A stretch of 64,000 nucleotides of DNA from Cyanobium sp. Aljojuca 7A6 (GTDB lineage: Bacteria; Cyanobacteriota; Cyanobacteriia; PCC-6307; Cyanobiaceae), in contig NZ_JAGQCY010000004.1 in NCBI RefSeq assembly GCF_024346455.1, positions 124,001 to 188,000 on the forward strand, in the 5' to 3' direction. The notes under the pieces are model-generated. The model saw only the letters and a program-made list of their open reading frames with translations. It was not told the origin of the DNA and made no database searches. Positions 1-9,798 of this stretch are shown piece by piece. The number at the start of each line of letters is the position of its first letter. Positions within the stretch are counted from its first letter, which is position 1. Both the position numbers and the translations under genes were made by a program.

Positions 1-2
1 AG

Positions 3-755
3 ACCACCGACCTGGCGGCCCAGAATCCCCAGAAGCTGAAGGAGATGAAGGACGCCTTCATCGCCGAGGCCAACAAGTACCAGGTGTTCCCGCTCGATGC
101 CTCGGTGGCGGCGCGGATCGTGGCGCCACGGCCCAACATCACCGCCGGCCGCTCCGAGTTCGTCTACACCCATCCGATGGTGGGGCTGCCCCAGGGCGCT
201 TCGCCTGTGCTGCTCAACACCTCCTACACGGTCAGCGCCGATATTGAGGTGCCGGCCGCCGGCGCCGAGGGCATGCTGCTCACCTCGGGCGGCCGCTTCG
301 GTGGCTACGGCTTCTACCTGAAGAACAACCGGCCTGTGTGGCTGTGGAACATGGTCGATCTGGAGCGCCTCAAGTGGGAGGGCAGCGAGCCCCTCACCCC
401 CGGTAAGCACAAGGTGGAGTTCGATTTCGTCTACGACGGCAAGGGGGCCGGCACCCTTGCCTTCAACGACTTCAGCGGCGTTGGCCGCCCTGGCACCGGC
501 ACCCTCAAGGTGGATGGCAAGGCGGTGGCCACCAAGACCATGGCCAAAACCCTGCCGATGATCCTGCAGTGGGACGAGAGCTTCGACGTGGGCTCCGACA
601 CCCTCACCGGCGTCAACGACGCCGACTACAAGCCGCCGTTCCGCTTCACCGGCACCCTCAACAAGCTCACCATCAAGCTGGACCGGCCCAAGCTGTCGCC
701 GGAGGAGATCAGGAGCCTGGAGGCGGCGATGCGCACCAAGGCCGCCAGTGAGTGA
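3..755 (+). CDS. Arylsulfatase, C-terminal part (cut by window edge)
   Basis: The window opens inside this gene: the frame is open from base 3, so the catalytic half with the formylglycine-forming Cys/Ser motif lies outside. The first residues seen (DLAAQNPQKLKEMKDAF) resemble the helix that closes the catalytic domain of long bacterial arylsulfatases. About 200 residues follow that look like a beta-sandwich (TSGGRFGGYGFYLKNN, then KHKVEFDFVYDG), as found at the C-terminus of such enzymes. The family hydrolyses sulfate esters, usually in the periplasm, for sulfur scavenging. It ends 27 bases before the convergent small secreted protein. Assignment rests on the C-terminal domain only; another sulfatase or a glycan-binding fusion is possible. 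Confidence 0.7.
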   Translation, partial: TTDLAAQNPQKLKEMKDAFIAEANKYQVFPLDASVAARIVAPRPNITAGRSEFVYTHPMVGLPQGASPVLLNTSYTVSADIEVPAAGAEGMLLTSGGRFGGYGFYLKNNRPVWLWNMVDLERLKWEGSEPLTPGKHKVEFDFVYDGKGAGTLAFNDFSGVGRPGTGTLKVDGKAVATKTMAKTLPMILQWDESFDVGSDTLTGVNDADYKPPFRFTGTLNKLTIKLDRPKLSPEEIRSLEAAMRTKAASE

Positions 756-782
756 GCAGGGGGCCCACGGTGCTGCCGCGGC

Positions 783-1196
783 TCAGGGCCTGGCAGGACA
801 CAGCCGCCGCCATTCCCCCAGGGCCTCGCCGGCGGCGTAGTACTTGCGCAGGCTCAGGGCCGTGTCGTAGCTCTGCTTCTGCATTGAGCCGGCCCAGGAG
901 GCGGCAGGGCAGCTCTGGGGAGAGGCTCCAGCCTTGGGCGTCTGTTCGGCCGCCTCCACCCCCAGCCGCAGCCGGAACAGGCTTTCCTGGCCGTACTGCT
1001 GCCGGAAGGCTTCGCGATCGATCGGCGCCAGGGAACTGTTCCCGGGTTCCACGATCCCCTGGGCCCGGCCGATGGACGGGACAACGAACGAGACGAGCAC
1101 GGCAAGGCCCGCCGTGAGGCCGGCGGCCCGACGTCCCCGCCATGGGGCCCGGGGTGGGCGGGTGGCCAAGGGGCAGCTGGCAGCGGATGGGGCCAT
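783..1196 (-). CDS. Small secreted hypothetical protein
   Basis: I do not recognise a family. From the ATG at 1196 it encodes 137 residues. An N-terminal Arg-rich stretch (about residues 14-26) is followed by a hydrophobic run (TAGLAVLVSFVVPSIGRAQG) that reads as a signal peptide ending near AQG. The mature part of about 90 residues has two Cys (near SPQSCPAAS and RRLCPAR) that could form a disulfide, and a Tyr/Gln-rich segment. The frame stays open upstream to 1346 but that part would run into the tRNA, so the later ATG is preferred. The Cys pair and signal suggest a periplasmic protein; function unknown. Confidence 0.5.
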   Translation of the reverse strand: MAPSAASCPLATRPPRAPWRGRRAAGLTAGLAVLVSFVVPSIGRAQGIVEPGNSSLAPIDREAFRQQYGQESLFRLRLGVEAAEQTPKAGASPQSCPAASWAGSMQKQSYDTALSLRKYYAAGEALGEWRRLCPARP

Positions 1197-1309
1197 CCTG
1201 TCGGCCGCACCGGCGTCAGCACGTTCCTTCGCAGCCAGGTTGCCCACAGCACAAAGGCCCACCAGGGGCCCGATTAAAGAAAACCCAGGAGAGCCCTGGA
1301 TCAATGAAA

Positions 1310-1382
1310 TGGAGCCAAGCGGATTCGAACCGCTGACCCCCTGCATGCCATGCAGGTGCTCTACCAGCTGAGCTATGGCCCC
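1310..1382 (-). tRNA. tRNA-Ala (anticodon GGC)
   Basis: Read on the minus strand this folds as a 73-base tRNA. The acceptor stem GGGGCCA pairs with TGGCTCC and includes the G3:U70 wobble that identifies alanine tRNAs. The D arm is AGCTCAGCTGGTAGAGC-like, the anticodon stem CCTGC/GCAGG encloses loop ATGGCAT (anticodon GGC, codon GCC), and the T arm carries GTTCGAATC. The discriminator base is A and no CCA is encoded. Confidence 0.97.
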
Positions 1383-1448
1383 ATTGATGCGCCGGCTGAC
1401 CGGTGCTTGAGGAGCTTACAACGTGGCCGATCGCCCCCCAGGCGCCGC

Positions 1449-2063
1449 TCAGACCTGGCGCCAGACCGCCACCAGGCGCCCCTGCACGCTCACCTGGTCG
1501 GCGGGAAGCAGGATCGGTGCGTAGGCGGGGTTGGCGGCCTCCAGCCGCACCTGGGCCCCCTGGCGGTGGAAGTGTTTGAGGGTGGTGCCGCTGCCCGGCA
1601 CCAGGGCGCTCACGATCGTGCCCTCCCGCAGCCGGGAGGGGTCGGCCACGGGCTCCATCAGCACCACGTCGCCATCGGCGATGTGGGCGTCCACCATCGA
1701 ATCGCCGTTGACGGTGAGGGCGAACAGGCCGCGGGTGTCGAGCACCGGGGCGAGGTCGAGGTGCTCCTGCACGTCATCGAAGGTTTCCACCAGGCCACCG
1801 GCGGCCACGGCCCCGAGCACCGGGATGCCCGTGGGGGCGTTGCCCAGGAGCTGCAGGGTGCGGGCCTGGCCCTCCTGCCAGGTGATCCAGCCTTTCTGCT
1901 GCAGGTGGCGCAGGCGGCTCTGGATCGGTGCCGGCGAGCGCAGGCCCATGGCCTCCATCATCTGGCGGATCGAGGGGCTGTGGCGGTGATGGCCGATGTA
2001 ATCGGCGAGCCAGTCGTAGAGCTCCCGTTGAGCCTCGGTGAGCTCCTGGAGTGTGGCGAGCAC
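1449..2063 (-). CDS. lexA: LexA repressor
   Basis: SOS regulator: a winged-helix DNA-binding half (residues ~5-75, with SIRQMMEAMGLRSPAPIQSR as the recognition region) and a S24 self-cleaving protease half. The cleavage pair Ala88-Gly89 (VAAGGLVE) is present, with catalytic Ser122 (NGDSMVD) and Lys163 (TTLKHF), so it should self-cleave with RecA. This matters because some cyanobacterial LexA proteins have lost these residues. I start it at GTG 2063, which puts the conserved LTEAQRELYDWL close to the N-terminus. A longer in-frame GTG at 2147 directly abuts the argF stop but adds 28 unconserved residues. It lies downstream of argF on the same strand. A possible LexA box sits just upstream of the chosen start. 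Confidence 0.93.
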   Translation of the reverse strand: MLATLQELTEAQRELYDWLADYIGHHRHSPSIRQMMEAMGLRSPAPIQSRLRHLQQKGWITWQEGQARTLQLLGNAPTGIPVLGAVAAGGLVETFDDVQEHLDLAPVLDTRGLFALTVNGDSMVDAHIADGDVVLMEPVADPSRLREGTIVSALVPGSGTTLKHFHRQGAQVRLEAANPAYAPILLPADQVSVQGRLVAVWRQV

Positions 2064-2067
2064 GGAC

Positions 2068-2081
2068 AGTACGGATGAACC
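2068..2081 (-). promoter_or_regulatory. Candidate LexA (SOS) operator upstream of lexA
   Basis: On the minus strand the 14 bases read GGTTCATCCGTACT. The cyanobacterial LexA box is described as RGTACNNNDGTWCB; this site has the GT(A/T)C-N4-GTAC spacing with two mismatches. Its position 4 bases before the chosen lexA start fits autoregulation, but it would also cover the ribosome-binding region. One near match in high-GC DNA is weak evidence. Confidence 0.25.
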
Positions 2082-2147
2082 ACTCCCTTTCTGCCATCCC
2101 GGGCGCGGTTTGTCCAGGGCTGGGCCGGCGGCCGCTCGGGGGCGCAC

Positions 2148-3110
2148 TCAGTCGGAGACGCCCCCCAGCAGGGTGGCCAGCAGGGCCTGCTGCACGTGCA
2201 GGCGGTTCTCCGCCTGGTCGAACACCCGGCTGGCGGCCCCCTCGATCACCCCGGCGCTGATCTCCTCGCCCCGGTGGGCCGGCAGGCAGTGCAGCACAAT
2301 CGCCCGCGGATCGGCTTCGGCCAGCAGGTCCTCGTCGAGGCACCAGCCGGCGAAGGCCTGCTCCCTTTGGGCCTGCTCCTCCTCCTGGCCCATGGAGGCC
2401 CACACATCGGTGTAGAGCACATGGGCGCCGCGGACCGTGGCCAGGGGCTCCTGCAGCACCGTGATCGCGCTCTGCCTGCCGGCGAGGGCCCGGGCCTGCT
2501 CCACCACCGCCGGGCTTGGGGCGAAACCGTCGGGGCTGCCGATGCGCACATCCATCCCCAGCAGGGCCCCGACGAGCATCAGCGAGTGGGCCATGTTGTT
2601 GCCGTCGCCCACGTAGGCCAGGGTGAGGCCGTGCAGGCCGGTGGGGCCATGGCCGAAGCGCTCCTGAATGGTGAGGGCGTCAGCCAGGGCCTGGCAGGGG
2701 TGCTCCAGGTCGGTGAGGGCGTTGATCACCGGGATCGAGGCCCAGTGGGCGTAGTCGACCAGGTCCTCCTGGGCGAAGGTGCGGATCGCCAGGGCATCGC
2801 AGTAGCGGCTCAGCACCCGGGCGGTGTCGGCGATCGGCTCGCCACGGCCCACCTGGGTGACGGCCGGGTTGAGGTCGATCGTCTGGCCGCCGAGCCGGGC
2901 CATGGCGACGATGAAGCTCACCCGGGTGCGGGTGGAGGCCTTGGAGAAGATCAGCCCCAGCACCCGCCCGGACAGGTCGATGCGCTGCTCGCCGGCTTTG
3001 AGCTGGCGGGCCAGTTCCAGCAGGGCGAGGGTCTGGGCACCGTTGAGGTCCGCCGAAGAGAGAAGGTCGCGGCCCCTCAGGGCGGCAAGTGGGGCTAAGG
3101 GGGACACCAT
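2148..3110 (-). CDS. argF: Ornithine carbamoyltransferase
   Basis: Transfers the carbamoyl group from carbamoyl phosphate to ornithine, giving citrulline in arginine synthesis; cytosolic trimer. The 320 residues match the family length. The carbamoyl-phosphate motif STRTR is at residues 59-63, HPCQ at 137-140, and the ornithine/catalytic HCLP motif appears near residue 273 (VLHCLPAHRGEEI). The start is ATG 3110. Its stop codon directly abuts an upstream alternative start of lexA, so the two may share a transcript. The STRTR signature and HCLP separate it from aspartate carbamoyltransferase. Confidence 0.97.
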   Translation of the reverse strand: MVSPLAPLAALRGRDLLSSADLNGAQTLALLELARQLKAGEQRIDLSGRVLGLIFSKASTRTRVSFIVAMARLGGQTIDLNPAVTQVGRGEPIADTARVLSRYCDALAIRTFAQEDLVDYAHWASIPVINALTDLEHPCQALADALTIQERFGHGPTGLHGLTLAYVGDGNNMAHSLMLVGALLGMDVRIGSPDGFAPSPAVVEQARALAGRQSAITVLQEPLATVRGAHVLYTDVWASMGQEEEQAQREQAFAGWCLDEDLLAEADPRAIVLHCLPAHRGEEISAGVIEGAASRVFDQAENRLHVQQALLATLLGGVSD

Positions 3111-3156
3111 GGCCCACGTCCCAAAGAACCCTTATGCGGGATCGACCCCCCCCACG

Positions 3157-4602
3157 TCAAGGGCAGGGGCGCAGGCCATGTTGCTTGGGCCGTGCGGTGG
3201 TGCTGCTGGGGAGGAGGATGAAAGGAGTGCTGGGCCAGGCGCCGGGCGCTTCCCAGCAGGTCATGGTGGGATTGGCCGCACGAAGGGCGGGCCGATCCTC
3301 GAAGGCCCCTTGAAAGCCAAGGAACGGCTGTTGCAGGGGTCCGGCAAGGGCCAAAGAATCGATTGGCGCTTGCTGCAACTGGCCGGCCTGGAAGTAAAGG
3401 GGGCTGAGAGCCTCCAGCGGCCAGCCGTCGCTCCAGCAGCCCCGGTCGCAGACGTTGCTGCGCTCAACGAAACGGGCCATCAGTTTGAAGTTCTGCAGGG
3501 GCGCCCGTTTCTCGCCCAGCTGCCGCTGGCCTAGCTGCCACTGCAACACCAGCCAGACCGCCAGCAGGATGGCCAAAGAGAGCCGCCGCCAACGGCCGAA
3601 CTGACGGCCCAGCTCCCAGCCATCGCCGCAGAGATAGGCCAGGGCGGGCAGTACCACGATGTAGTACCTGGCCTGGGACAGGGGCTTGATCAGGTCGACG
3701 GCCAGCATCACAGCGACGAAGCCACCGATCGCCAGCAGCAGGAGGCGAGCCTCCCCCAGCGCCGCTGGCGTTGCGGGCTCCGGGTGACGCTGCGCGGCCG
3801 TGAGGGCGAACACCAGGGCGGTGGCTGCCGCCAGGACAATCAGCAGCAGCCGTCCCTGTCCGGCCTGGGCTGACAGGGACGGCAGGGTGCCGCTCAGGAA
3901 CTCCCTGAGAGTGCCGCTGATCGGCGTCACCTGAATCCAGTCGAGACGCTCCAACTTGTTCGCGAACGAACTCGACAGCAGATGGGCCAGGGGCCAGGCC
4001 AACAGGCCCAGCAGCAAGGGGAGCACCTGCCGGCGTCGACGCAGCACCAGGCCTTCGGCGCAGACCACGGCCAGCACCACCAGGACGAACAGCAGCGAGA
4101 AGTAGTGGGTGAGGGAGAGGAGCAGACAGGCGAGGCCGAACAGGCGCCGCAGGGCCGGGTCGCTCCAGCCGACCAGAAGGCTGTTGCTGGAGCTGCCCAG
4201 GCGCCGTTGCCTCAGTTCCAGGGCCGCTCCGAGCATCACGGCCGACAGGGCCAGGGAGGTGGCGTAGCTGCGGGATTCCTGCGCGTAAAACAGAAACGCC
4301 GGACTGGTGCCCAGGAAGGCGACGCTCACCAGGCGGCGGCCTGCCCCCCGACCTGAGGTGAACAGTGCCGTGGCCACCAGGCCGATGCCGGCCATCAGCA
4401 GACTCAGGCTCCTGGTGGCCATTTCGCCGCTGCCGCTGAAGCCGATCCAGAGCTTGAGCAGGGACTGGTAGAGGGGGGGATGGGTGTCGGGAATCAGCCA
4501 GTCCCGCAGCATCACGCCCCAGGCGGCCCGGCTGGCGGACACCGACCAGAGCTCATCCACCCAGTAGGAGTAGTTCTCACCCAGGCCGCGACTGGCGGCC
4601 AC
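3157..4602 (-). CDS. GT39/ArnT-like membrane glycosyltransferase, start uncertain
   Basis: Polytopic membrane protein of the GT-C class, which moves a sugar from a polyprenyl-phosphate donor on the outer face of the membrane. Near the N-terminus GENYSYWVDELWS supplies the first-loop acidic residues typical of the family, followed by HPPLY and about nine hydrophobic segments. From GTG 4602 the protein has 481 residues but lacks most of the first membrane helix. The same frame continues upstream, encoding LAISALLVLFFLV directly before it, and stays open into the end of ftsH, with no ATG, GTG or TTG that I can find. The real start is therefore probably a rare codon (ATT 4659 or the adjacent CTG), or a base is wrong. 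Acceptor unknown. Confidence 0.75.
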   Translation of the reverse strand: MAASRGLGENYSYWVDELWSVSASRAAWGVMLRDWLIPDTHPPLYQSLLKLWIGFSGSGEMATRSLSLLMAGIGLVATALFTSGRGAGRRLVSVAFLGTSPAFLFYAQESRSYATSLALSAVMLGAALELRQRRLGSSSNSLLVGWSDPALRRLFGLACLLLSLTHYFSLLFVLVVLAVVCAEGLVLRRRRQVLPLLLGLLAWPLAHLLSSSFANKLERLDWIQVTPISGTLREFLSGTLPSLSAQAGQGRLLLIVLAAATALVFALTAAQRHPEPATPAALGEARLLLLAIGGFVAVMLAVDLIKPLSQARYYIVVLPALAYLCGDGWELGRQFGRWRRLSLAILLAVWLVLQWQLGQRQLGEKRAPLQNFKLMARFVERSNVCDRGCWSDGWPLEALSPLYFQAGQLQQAPIDSLALAGPLQQPFLGFQGAFEDRPALRAANPTMTCWEAPGAWPSTPFILLPSSTTARPKQHGLRPCP

Positions 4603-4709
4603 AAGGAAAAAGAGGACCAGCAGCGCACTGATGGCGAGCTGGATCCTCTGGTGCCCAATCAGTGAACGCCCCTTCCAGGGGGAACCCTGTCGGTGGGACG
4701 GCTCCGGCG

Positions 4710-6605
<1,896 letters not shown>

Positions 6606-6713
6606 GCTGCACAAAACGGCGATTAAGCCCAAGCTAGGTCTGGTCGTCAACGGCCGTTCCACCACCCGGTCGGGAGAACCGAACGCCCCTCCCCTTCGGC
6701 TCCCCCCTGACCC

Positions 6714-7418
6714 ATGTGCGGCCGCTACTCCCTGGCCACCCGCCTCGATCAGCTGCTGCCCCGGCTGAAGGGACCGATGCCGCCCGGGTTGGTCGACCAT
6801 TACGCCCCCCGGCCCCAGGTGCGGCCCGGTGAACCGGTGCTGCTGCAGCGCCAGGAGCACGGCCGCCTGGAGGTGGCCCTCGCCCTCTGGGGACTGGTGC
6901 CGGACTGGTGCCCCGACCCGATGGCCCGCCGCCGACCCATCAACGCCCGCAGCGAGACGGTGGGGGAGAAACCCTTCTTCCGGGGTGCCTGGCGCCACCG
7001 CCGCGCCCTGATCCCCGCCGATGGCTTCTACGAATGGCAGACGAAGACGGTGGAGGGCCGGCCCTTCAAGCAACCCTGGCTGTTCCGCCGCCGGGATCGG
7101 CGCCCCTTCTGGCTCGGTGGCCTCTGGGAGCGCTGGTTGGGAGGCGATGGCGGTGAACTCGAGACCTGCGCGGTCCTCACCACGGCCCCCAACGATCTGC
7201 TGGCCCGGGTGCACGACCGCATGCCGGTGGTGATCCCCGACGGGCTGGAGGAGGCCTGGCTGGCGGCCGTCGATGGACCGGAGCTGCGCGCCCTGGAGCC
7301 CCTGATGGCCCCTTGGGATCCGGCGGCGTGGGAGGCGGTCAAGCTGGAGCGGATGCCGGGGGCGGGTGTCCAGCTGGATCTCCTGGATCAGGCCCCGGAC
7401 GCCCCCGCCGGCGGCTAG
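6714..7418 (+). CDS. SRAP (YedK/HMCES-type) abasic-site shielding protein
   Basis: SRAP proteins form a covalent thiazolidine link between their N-terminal Cys and abasic sites in single-stranded DNA, protecting them during replication. The protein starts MCGRYSLAT, so Cys2 is in place after Met removal. NARSET (Asn), FYEW (Glu) and HDRMPVV (His) supply the other conserved active-site residues. It has 234 residues, normal for the bacterial family. The start is ATG 6714, fixed by the need for Cys at position 2. It is divergent from ftsH and 26 bases upstream of the Nif11-like gene. I see no convincing LexA box in the 108-base upstream region. Confidence 0.93.
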   Translation: MCGRYSLATRLDQLLPRLKGPMPPGLVDHYAPRPQVRPGEPVLLQRQEHGRLEVALALWGLVPDWCPDPMARRRPINARSETVGEKPFFRGAWRHRRALIPADGFYEWQTKTVEGRPFKQPWLFRRRDRRPFWLGGLWERWLGGDGGELETCAVLTTAPNDLLARVHDRMPVVIPDGLEEAWLAAVDGPELRALEPLMAPWDPAAWEAVKLERMPGAGVQLDLLDQAPDAPAGG

Positions 7419-7444
7419 AGAGGACAGACCCTGATGCCGGTCCC

Positions 7445-7699
7445 ATGAGCCTCGACCAGCTGGATGCCTTCCTGGCCCACGCCCGGGCCGATGCCGCCCT
7501 CGATCGCCGCCTCCACGACCCCGCCGATCCCCCTGATCTGGCGGCCTTTCTGGCCCTGGCCCGCGGTGCCGGTTTCGCCGTCGAGGAGGCCGACGTGATC
7601 GCCGCCCAGCAACGGGCCGAAGCCAGCCTCAGCGACGAGGAGCTGCAGGCCCGCGCCGGCGCCGAGGCACGGCGTCTGCGCCACTTCATTCCTGGTTGA
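7445..7699 (+). CDS. Nif11-like domain small protein
   Basis: 84 residues beginning MSLDQLDAFLAHARAD, the opening pattern of the Nif11/N11P helical domain, continuing DAALDRRL and LARGAGFAVEEADV. The domain occurs alone in many cyanobacteria and as a leader region of lanthipeptide or other RiPP precursors. Here the chain ends in an Arg-rich helix plus HFIPG; I see no Gly-Gly cleavage site followed by a Cys-rich core and no modification enzyme nearby. A stand-alone Nif11 protein is thus more likely than a peptide precursor. A longer in-frame start exists upstream inside the SRAP gene but ATG 7445 matches the family. Function unknown. Confidence 0.75.
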   Translation: MSLDQLDAFLAHARADAALDRRLHDPADPPDLAAFLALARGAGFAVEEADVIAAQQRAEASLSDEELQARAGAEARRLRHFIPG

Positions 7700-7704
7700 T
7701 CCCC

Positions 7705-8187
7705 ATGGCAGAGCGCGTTGCCGGCTATCCCCGCCCCCCGGTGCTGGTGCCCTGCCTCCAACACGTGCGGGTGGAGGCCCTGGGGCGGGTGCTGTGTGAC
7801 ACCCACCGCAGCCTGCGGGTGCTCGAAACCTTCCACCCCCCCGTCTTCTATCTCTGCCCGGACGATGTGGACCTGAGCCTGCTGGAGCCCGTTCCCGGCG
7901 CGAGCTTCTGCGAATGGAAAGGCCTGGCCAGCTATTTCGATCTCGTAGCCACGAACGGGACGGGCGAGGCGCAACGCCTGCGCCGGGCCCTCTGGGCCTA
8001 CCCCTCACCCACGCCGGCCTTCGCCCCCCTGGCCGGCTGGCTGGCCTGCTACCCGGCACTGATGGACGGCTGCTGGCTGGATGGTGAACGGGTGATCCCC
8101 CAGCCAGGTGGCTTCTACGGCGGTTGGATCACCAGCGCCGTCGAGGGGCCGTTCAAGGGGGACCCCCTGCACCCGGAACTGCGCTGA
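7705..8187 (+). CDS. DUF427 domain protein
   Basis: 160 residues from ATG 7705 (a TTG at 7696 overlapping the previous stop is an alternative). The core reads as DUF427: ETFHPPVFYLCPDDV, then FCEWKGLASYFDL, and near the end the YPALMDGCWLDGERV region. DUF427 is a small beta-barrel of unknown biochemical role, common in cyanobacteria and actinobacteria. It follows the Nif11-like gene with almost no gap, so SRAP, Nif11 and DUF427 may form one transcript. Its last 35 bases overlap the 3' end of ribD on the other strand. Confidence 0.8.
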   Translation: MAERVAGYPRPPVLVPCLQHVRVEALGRVLCDTHRSLRVLETFHPPVFYLCPDDVDLSLLEPVPGASFCEWKGLASYFDLVATNGTGEAQRLRRALWAYPSPTPAFAPLAGWLACYPALMDGCWLDGERVIPQPGGFYGGWITSAVEGPFKGDPLHPELR

Positions 8188-9283
8188 GCCCGGCCCCGTC
8201 AAGGCGCCCCTGCCAGAGGAGGTCCGGCCCCAGCCAGCGGATGTCCAGCCCCTGCAGGGCCCAGGCCCCATCCAGGCGTTCCAGTCCCAGATCCCCCAGA
8301 GCTGTCCGGGCCGGATGGCCGCCAAGGAGCTTGGGCGCGATCACCGCAGCCAGTTGCTGCACGCAACCCTGGCGCACGGCCGCCGCTGCCAGTTCAGGGC
8401 CGCATTCCCACAGCACCCGGTTGCAGCCCCGCTGGGCCAGGGCGAGCGCCAGGGCCCCCGGCTCGCAGACCTCCAGGGCCAGCCGCTCTAAGCCCAGCCG
8501 ATCAAAGCGGTCGCGGCGCTCCTGCGGCGCCTCCGGGCCGTGGACCAGCAGTGTCGACGCCGTTTCCGTGTCCCAGAGGTGGGCGGCTTGGGGCAGATCC
8601 AGGCCGCGGCTCAGCACCACCCGCAATGGCTCGGGCTGACGCTGCCCCCGGCTGGTGAGCAGGGGGTCGTCGGTCCGCACCGTGCCGCCCCCGACGATCA
8701 CCGCATCGCAGCGGGCGCGCAGACGATGCACCCAGCCCCTGGCCTGTGGACCGCTGATCCACTGGCTGACGCCATTGGGCAGGGCCGTGCGGCCATCCAG
8801 GCTCATGGCCCACTTGAGGATCCCCAGGGGCCGGCCGGTGGCGACCCGGTGCAAGAAGGCCCTATTGAGACTTCGTGCCTCGGCTTCCATTACCCCTTCG
8901 ATCACCTCCAGGCCCGCCGCCCGCAGCTGGGCCACGCCGCCACCGGCCACCAGCGGATGGGGATCGGCCATGGCCAGCACCACCCTTGCGATGCCTGCAG
9001 CAAGGACCGCCTCGCTGCAGGGGGGGGTTCGGCCGTGGTGACAGCAGGGCTCCAGGGTCACGACCAGGGTGCCGCCCCGGGCTCGTTCGCCGGCCTGGGC
9101 CAGGGCCCCCACCTCCGCATGGGGCTCTCCGGCGCGGGCATGGAACCCCTCCCCCACCAGCTGGCCGTCGGCGCCGAGCACAACAGCACCCACCAGTGGG
9201 TTTGGGCTGGTGCGGCCCTCCGCGAGGGCAGCCAGTTGCAGGGCCCTGGCCATCCAGGGTTGCCAAGGCGAGGCGTTGCTCAC
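8153..9283 (-). CDS. ribD: Bifunctional riboflavin deaminase/reductase RibD
   Basis: Catalyses the second and third steps of riboflavin synthesis: deamination of the pyrimidine from GTP cyclohydrolase II, then NADPH reduction of its ribosyl chain. The N-terminal deaminase has the zinc ligands in EPHAEVGA and EPCCHHGRTPPC. The C-terminal reductase carries KWAMSLDGRTA, VGGGTVRTDDPLLT and the late ECGPELA segment. I choose GTG 9283, which overlaps the upstream stop codon as GTGA and gives 376 residues; an in-frame start at 9313 would add ten residues. Transcribed after the DUF3122 gene. Its 3' end overlaps the DUF427 gene. Confidence 0.95.
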   Translation of the reverse strand: MSNASPWQPWMARALQLAALAEGRTSPNPLVGAVVLGADGQLVGEGFHARAGEPHAEVGALAQAGERARGGTLVVTLEPCCHHGRTPPCSEAVLAAGIARVVLAMADPHPLVAGGGVAQLRAAGLEVIEGVMEAEARSLNRAFLHRVATGRPLGILKWAMSLDGRTALPNGVSQWISGPQARGWVHRLRARCDAVIVGGGTVRTDDPLLTSRGQRQPEPLRVVLSRGLDLPQAAHLWDTETASTLLVHGPEAPQERRDRFDRLGLERLALEVCEPGALALALAQRGCNRVLWECGPELAAAAVRQGCVQQLAAVIAPKLLGGHPARTALGDLGLERLDGAWALQGLDIRWLGPDLLWQGRLDGAGLSAVPGAGGPP

Positions 9284-9798
9284 GCGGCCGGGGCGTCCGG
9301 GAGGCGGCGCCACTCCGCCACCACGTAGGGCGGCACCGCCAGCTCGCTGAACACCCCTGGCAGCCGCAACCGCAGGGGACGGTTCCGTTCCAGATCGGCC
9401 AGCAGCGGCGTCAGATCGAACTCGGCCGCCGCGGAACGGGTGTCGCCGGCCAGGGCGGGGTTGCTGAGGGTCACATCTTCAAGGGCCCACAGCAGGCGGC
9501 CGCTGCGCACCTCCAGGGCGGTGGGGTGGTCGAGGCGCACCTTGCCGGGGTAGCCGACGATCCGCAGCCGCAGCGGCCCACGGGGCGGCCCCTCCCGGTA
9601 AGCCACCACCTGCCAGCTCTGGTCGTCGAGGTCGCGCAGGCTCTCCAGGCTGCGCACCACCGGCGTGCCGTTGTTATCCGGGTGGGCGTGCAGCAGCGCC
9701 AGGGCCGGCGCCGGGGCCACGGTCAGCACCAGCAGGGAGCCCAGAAACAGAGCCAGAAACCCTGCCGCCAGAGACTTCAATCGGCCGGATGCGCTCAT
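9280..9798 (-). CDS. DUF3122 secreted protein
   Basis: 172 residues with a signal peptide (hydrophobic run ~10-32, ending near APALA). The mature part contains SLESLRDLDDQSWQVVAY and LRLRIVGYPGKVRLDHP, and near the end LRLRLPGVFSELAVPPYVV. As I recall it, this is the pattern of DUF3122, a family confined to cyanobacteria. Role unknown; export to periplasm or lumen is expected. It is coupled at both ends: its ATG overlaps the stop of the GH116 gene (ATGA) and its stop overlaps the ribD start (GTGA). Confidence 0.75.
   Translation of the reverse strand: MSASGRLKSLAAGFLALFLGSLLVLTVAPAPALALLHAHPDNNGTPVVRSLESLRDLDDQSWQVVAYREGPPRGPLRLRIVGYPGKVRLDHPTALEVRSGRLLWALEDVTLSNPALAGDTRSAAAEFDLTPLLADLERNRPLRLRLPGVFSELAVPPYVVAEWRRLPDAPAA

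Noticed and set aside
7445-7699. Nif11-like gene as a RiPP precursor
   Set aside because: No cleavage Gly-Gly followed by a Cys/Ser/Thr core and no modifying enzyme or transporter nearby.
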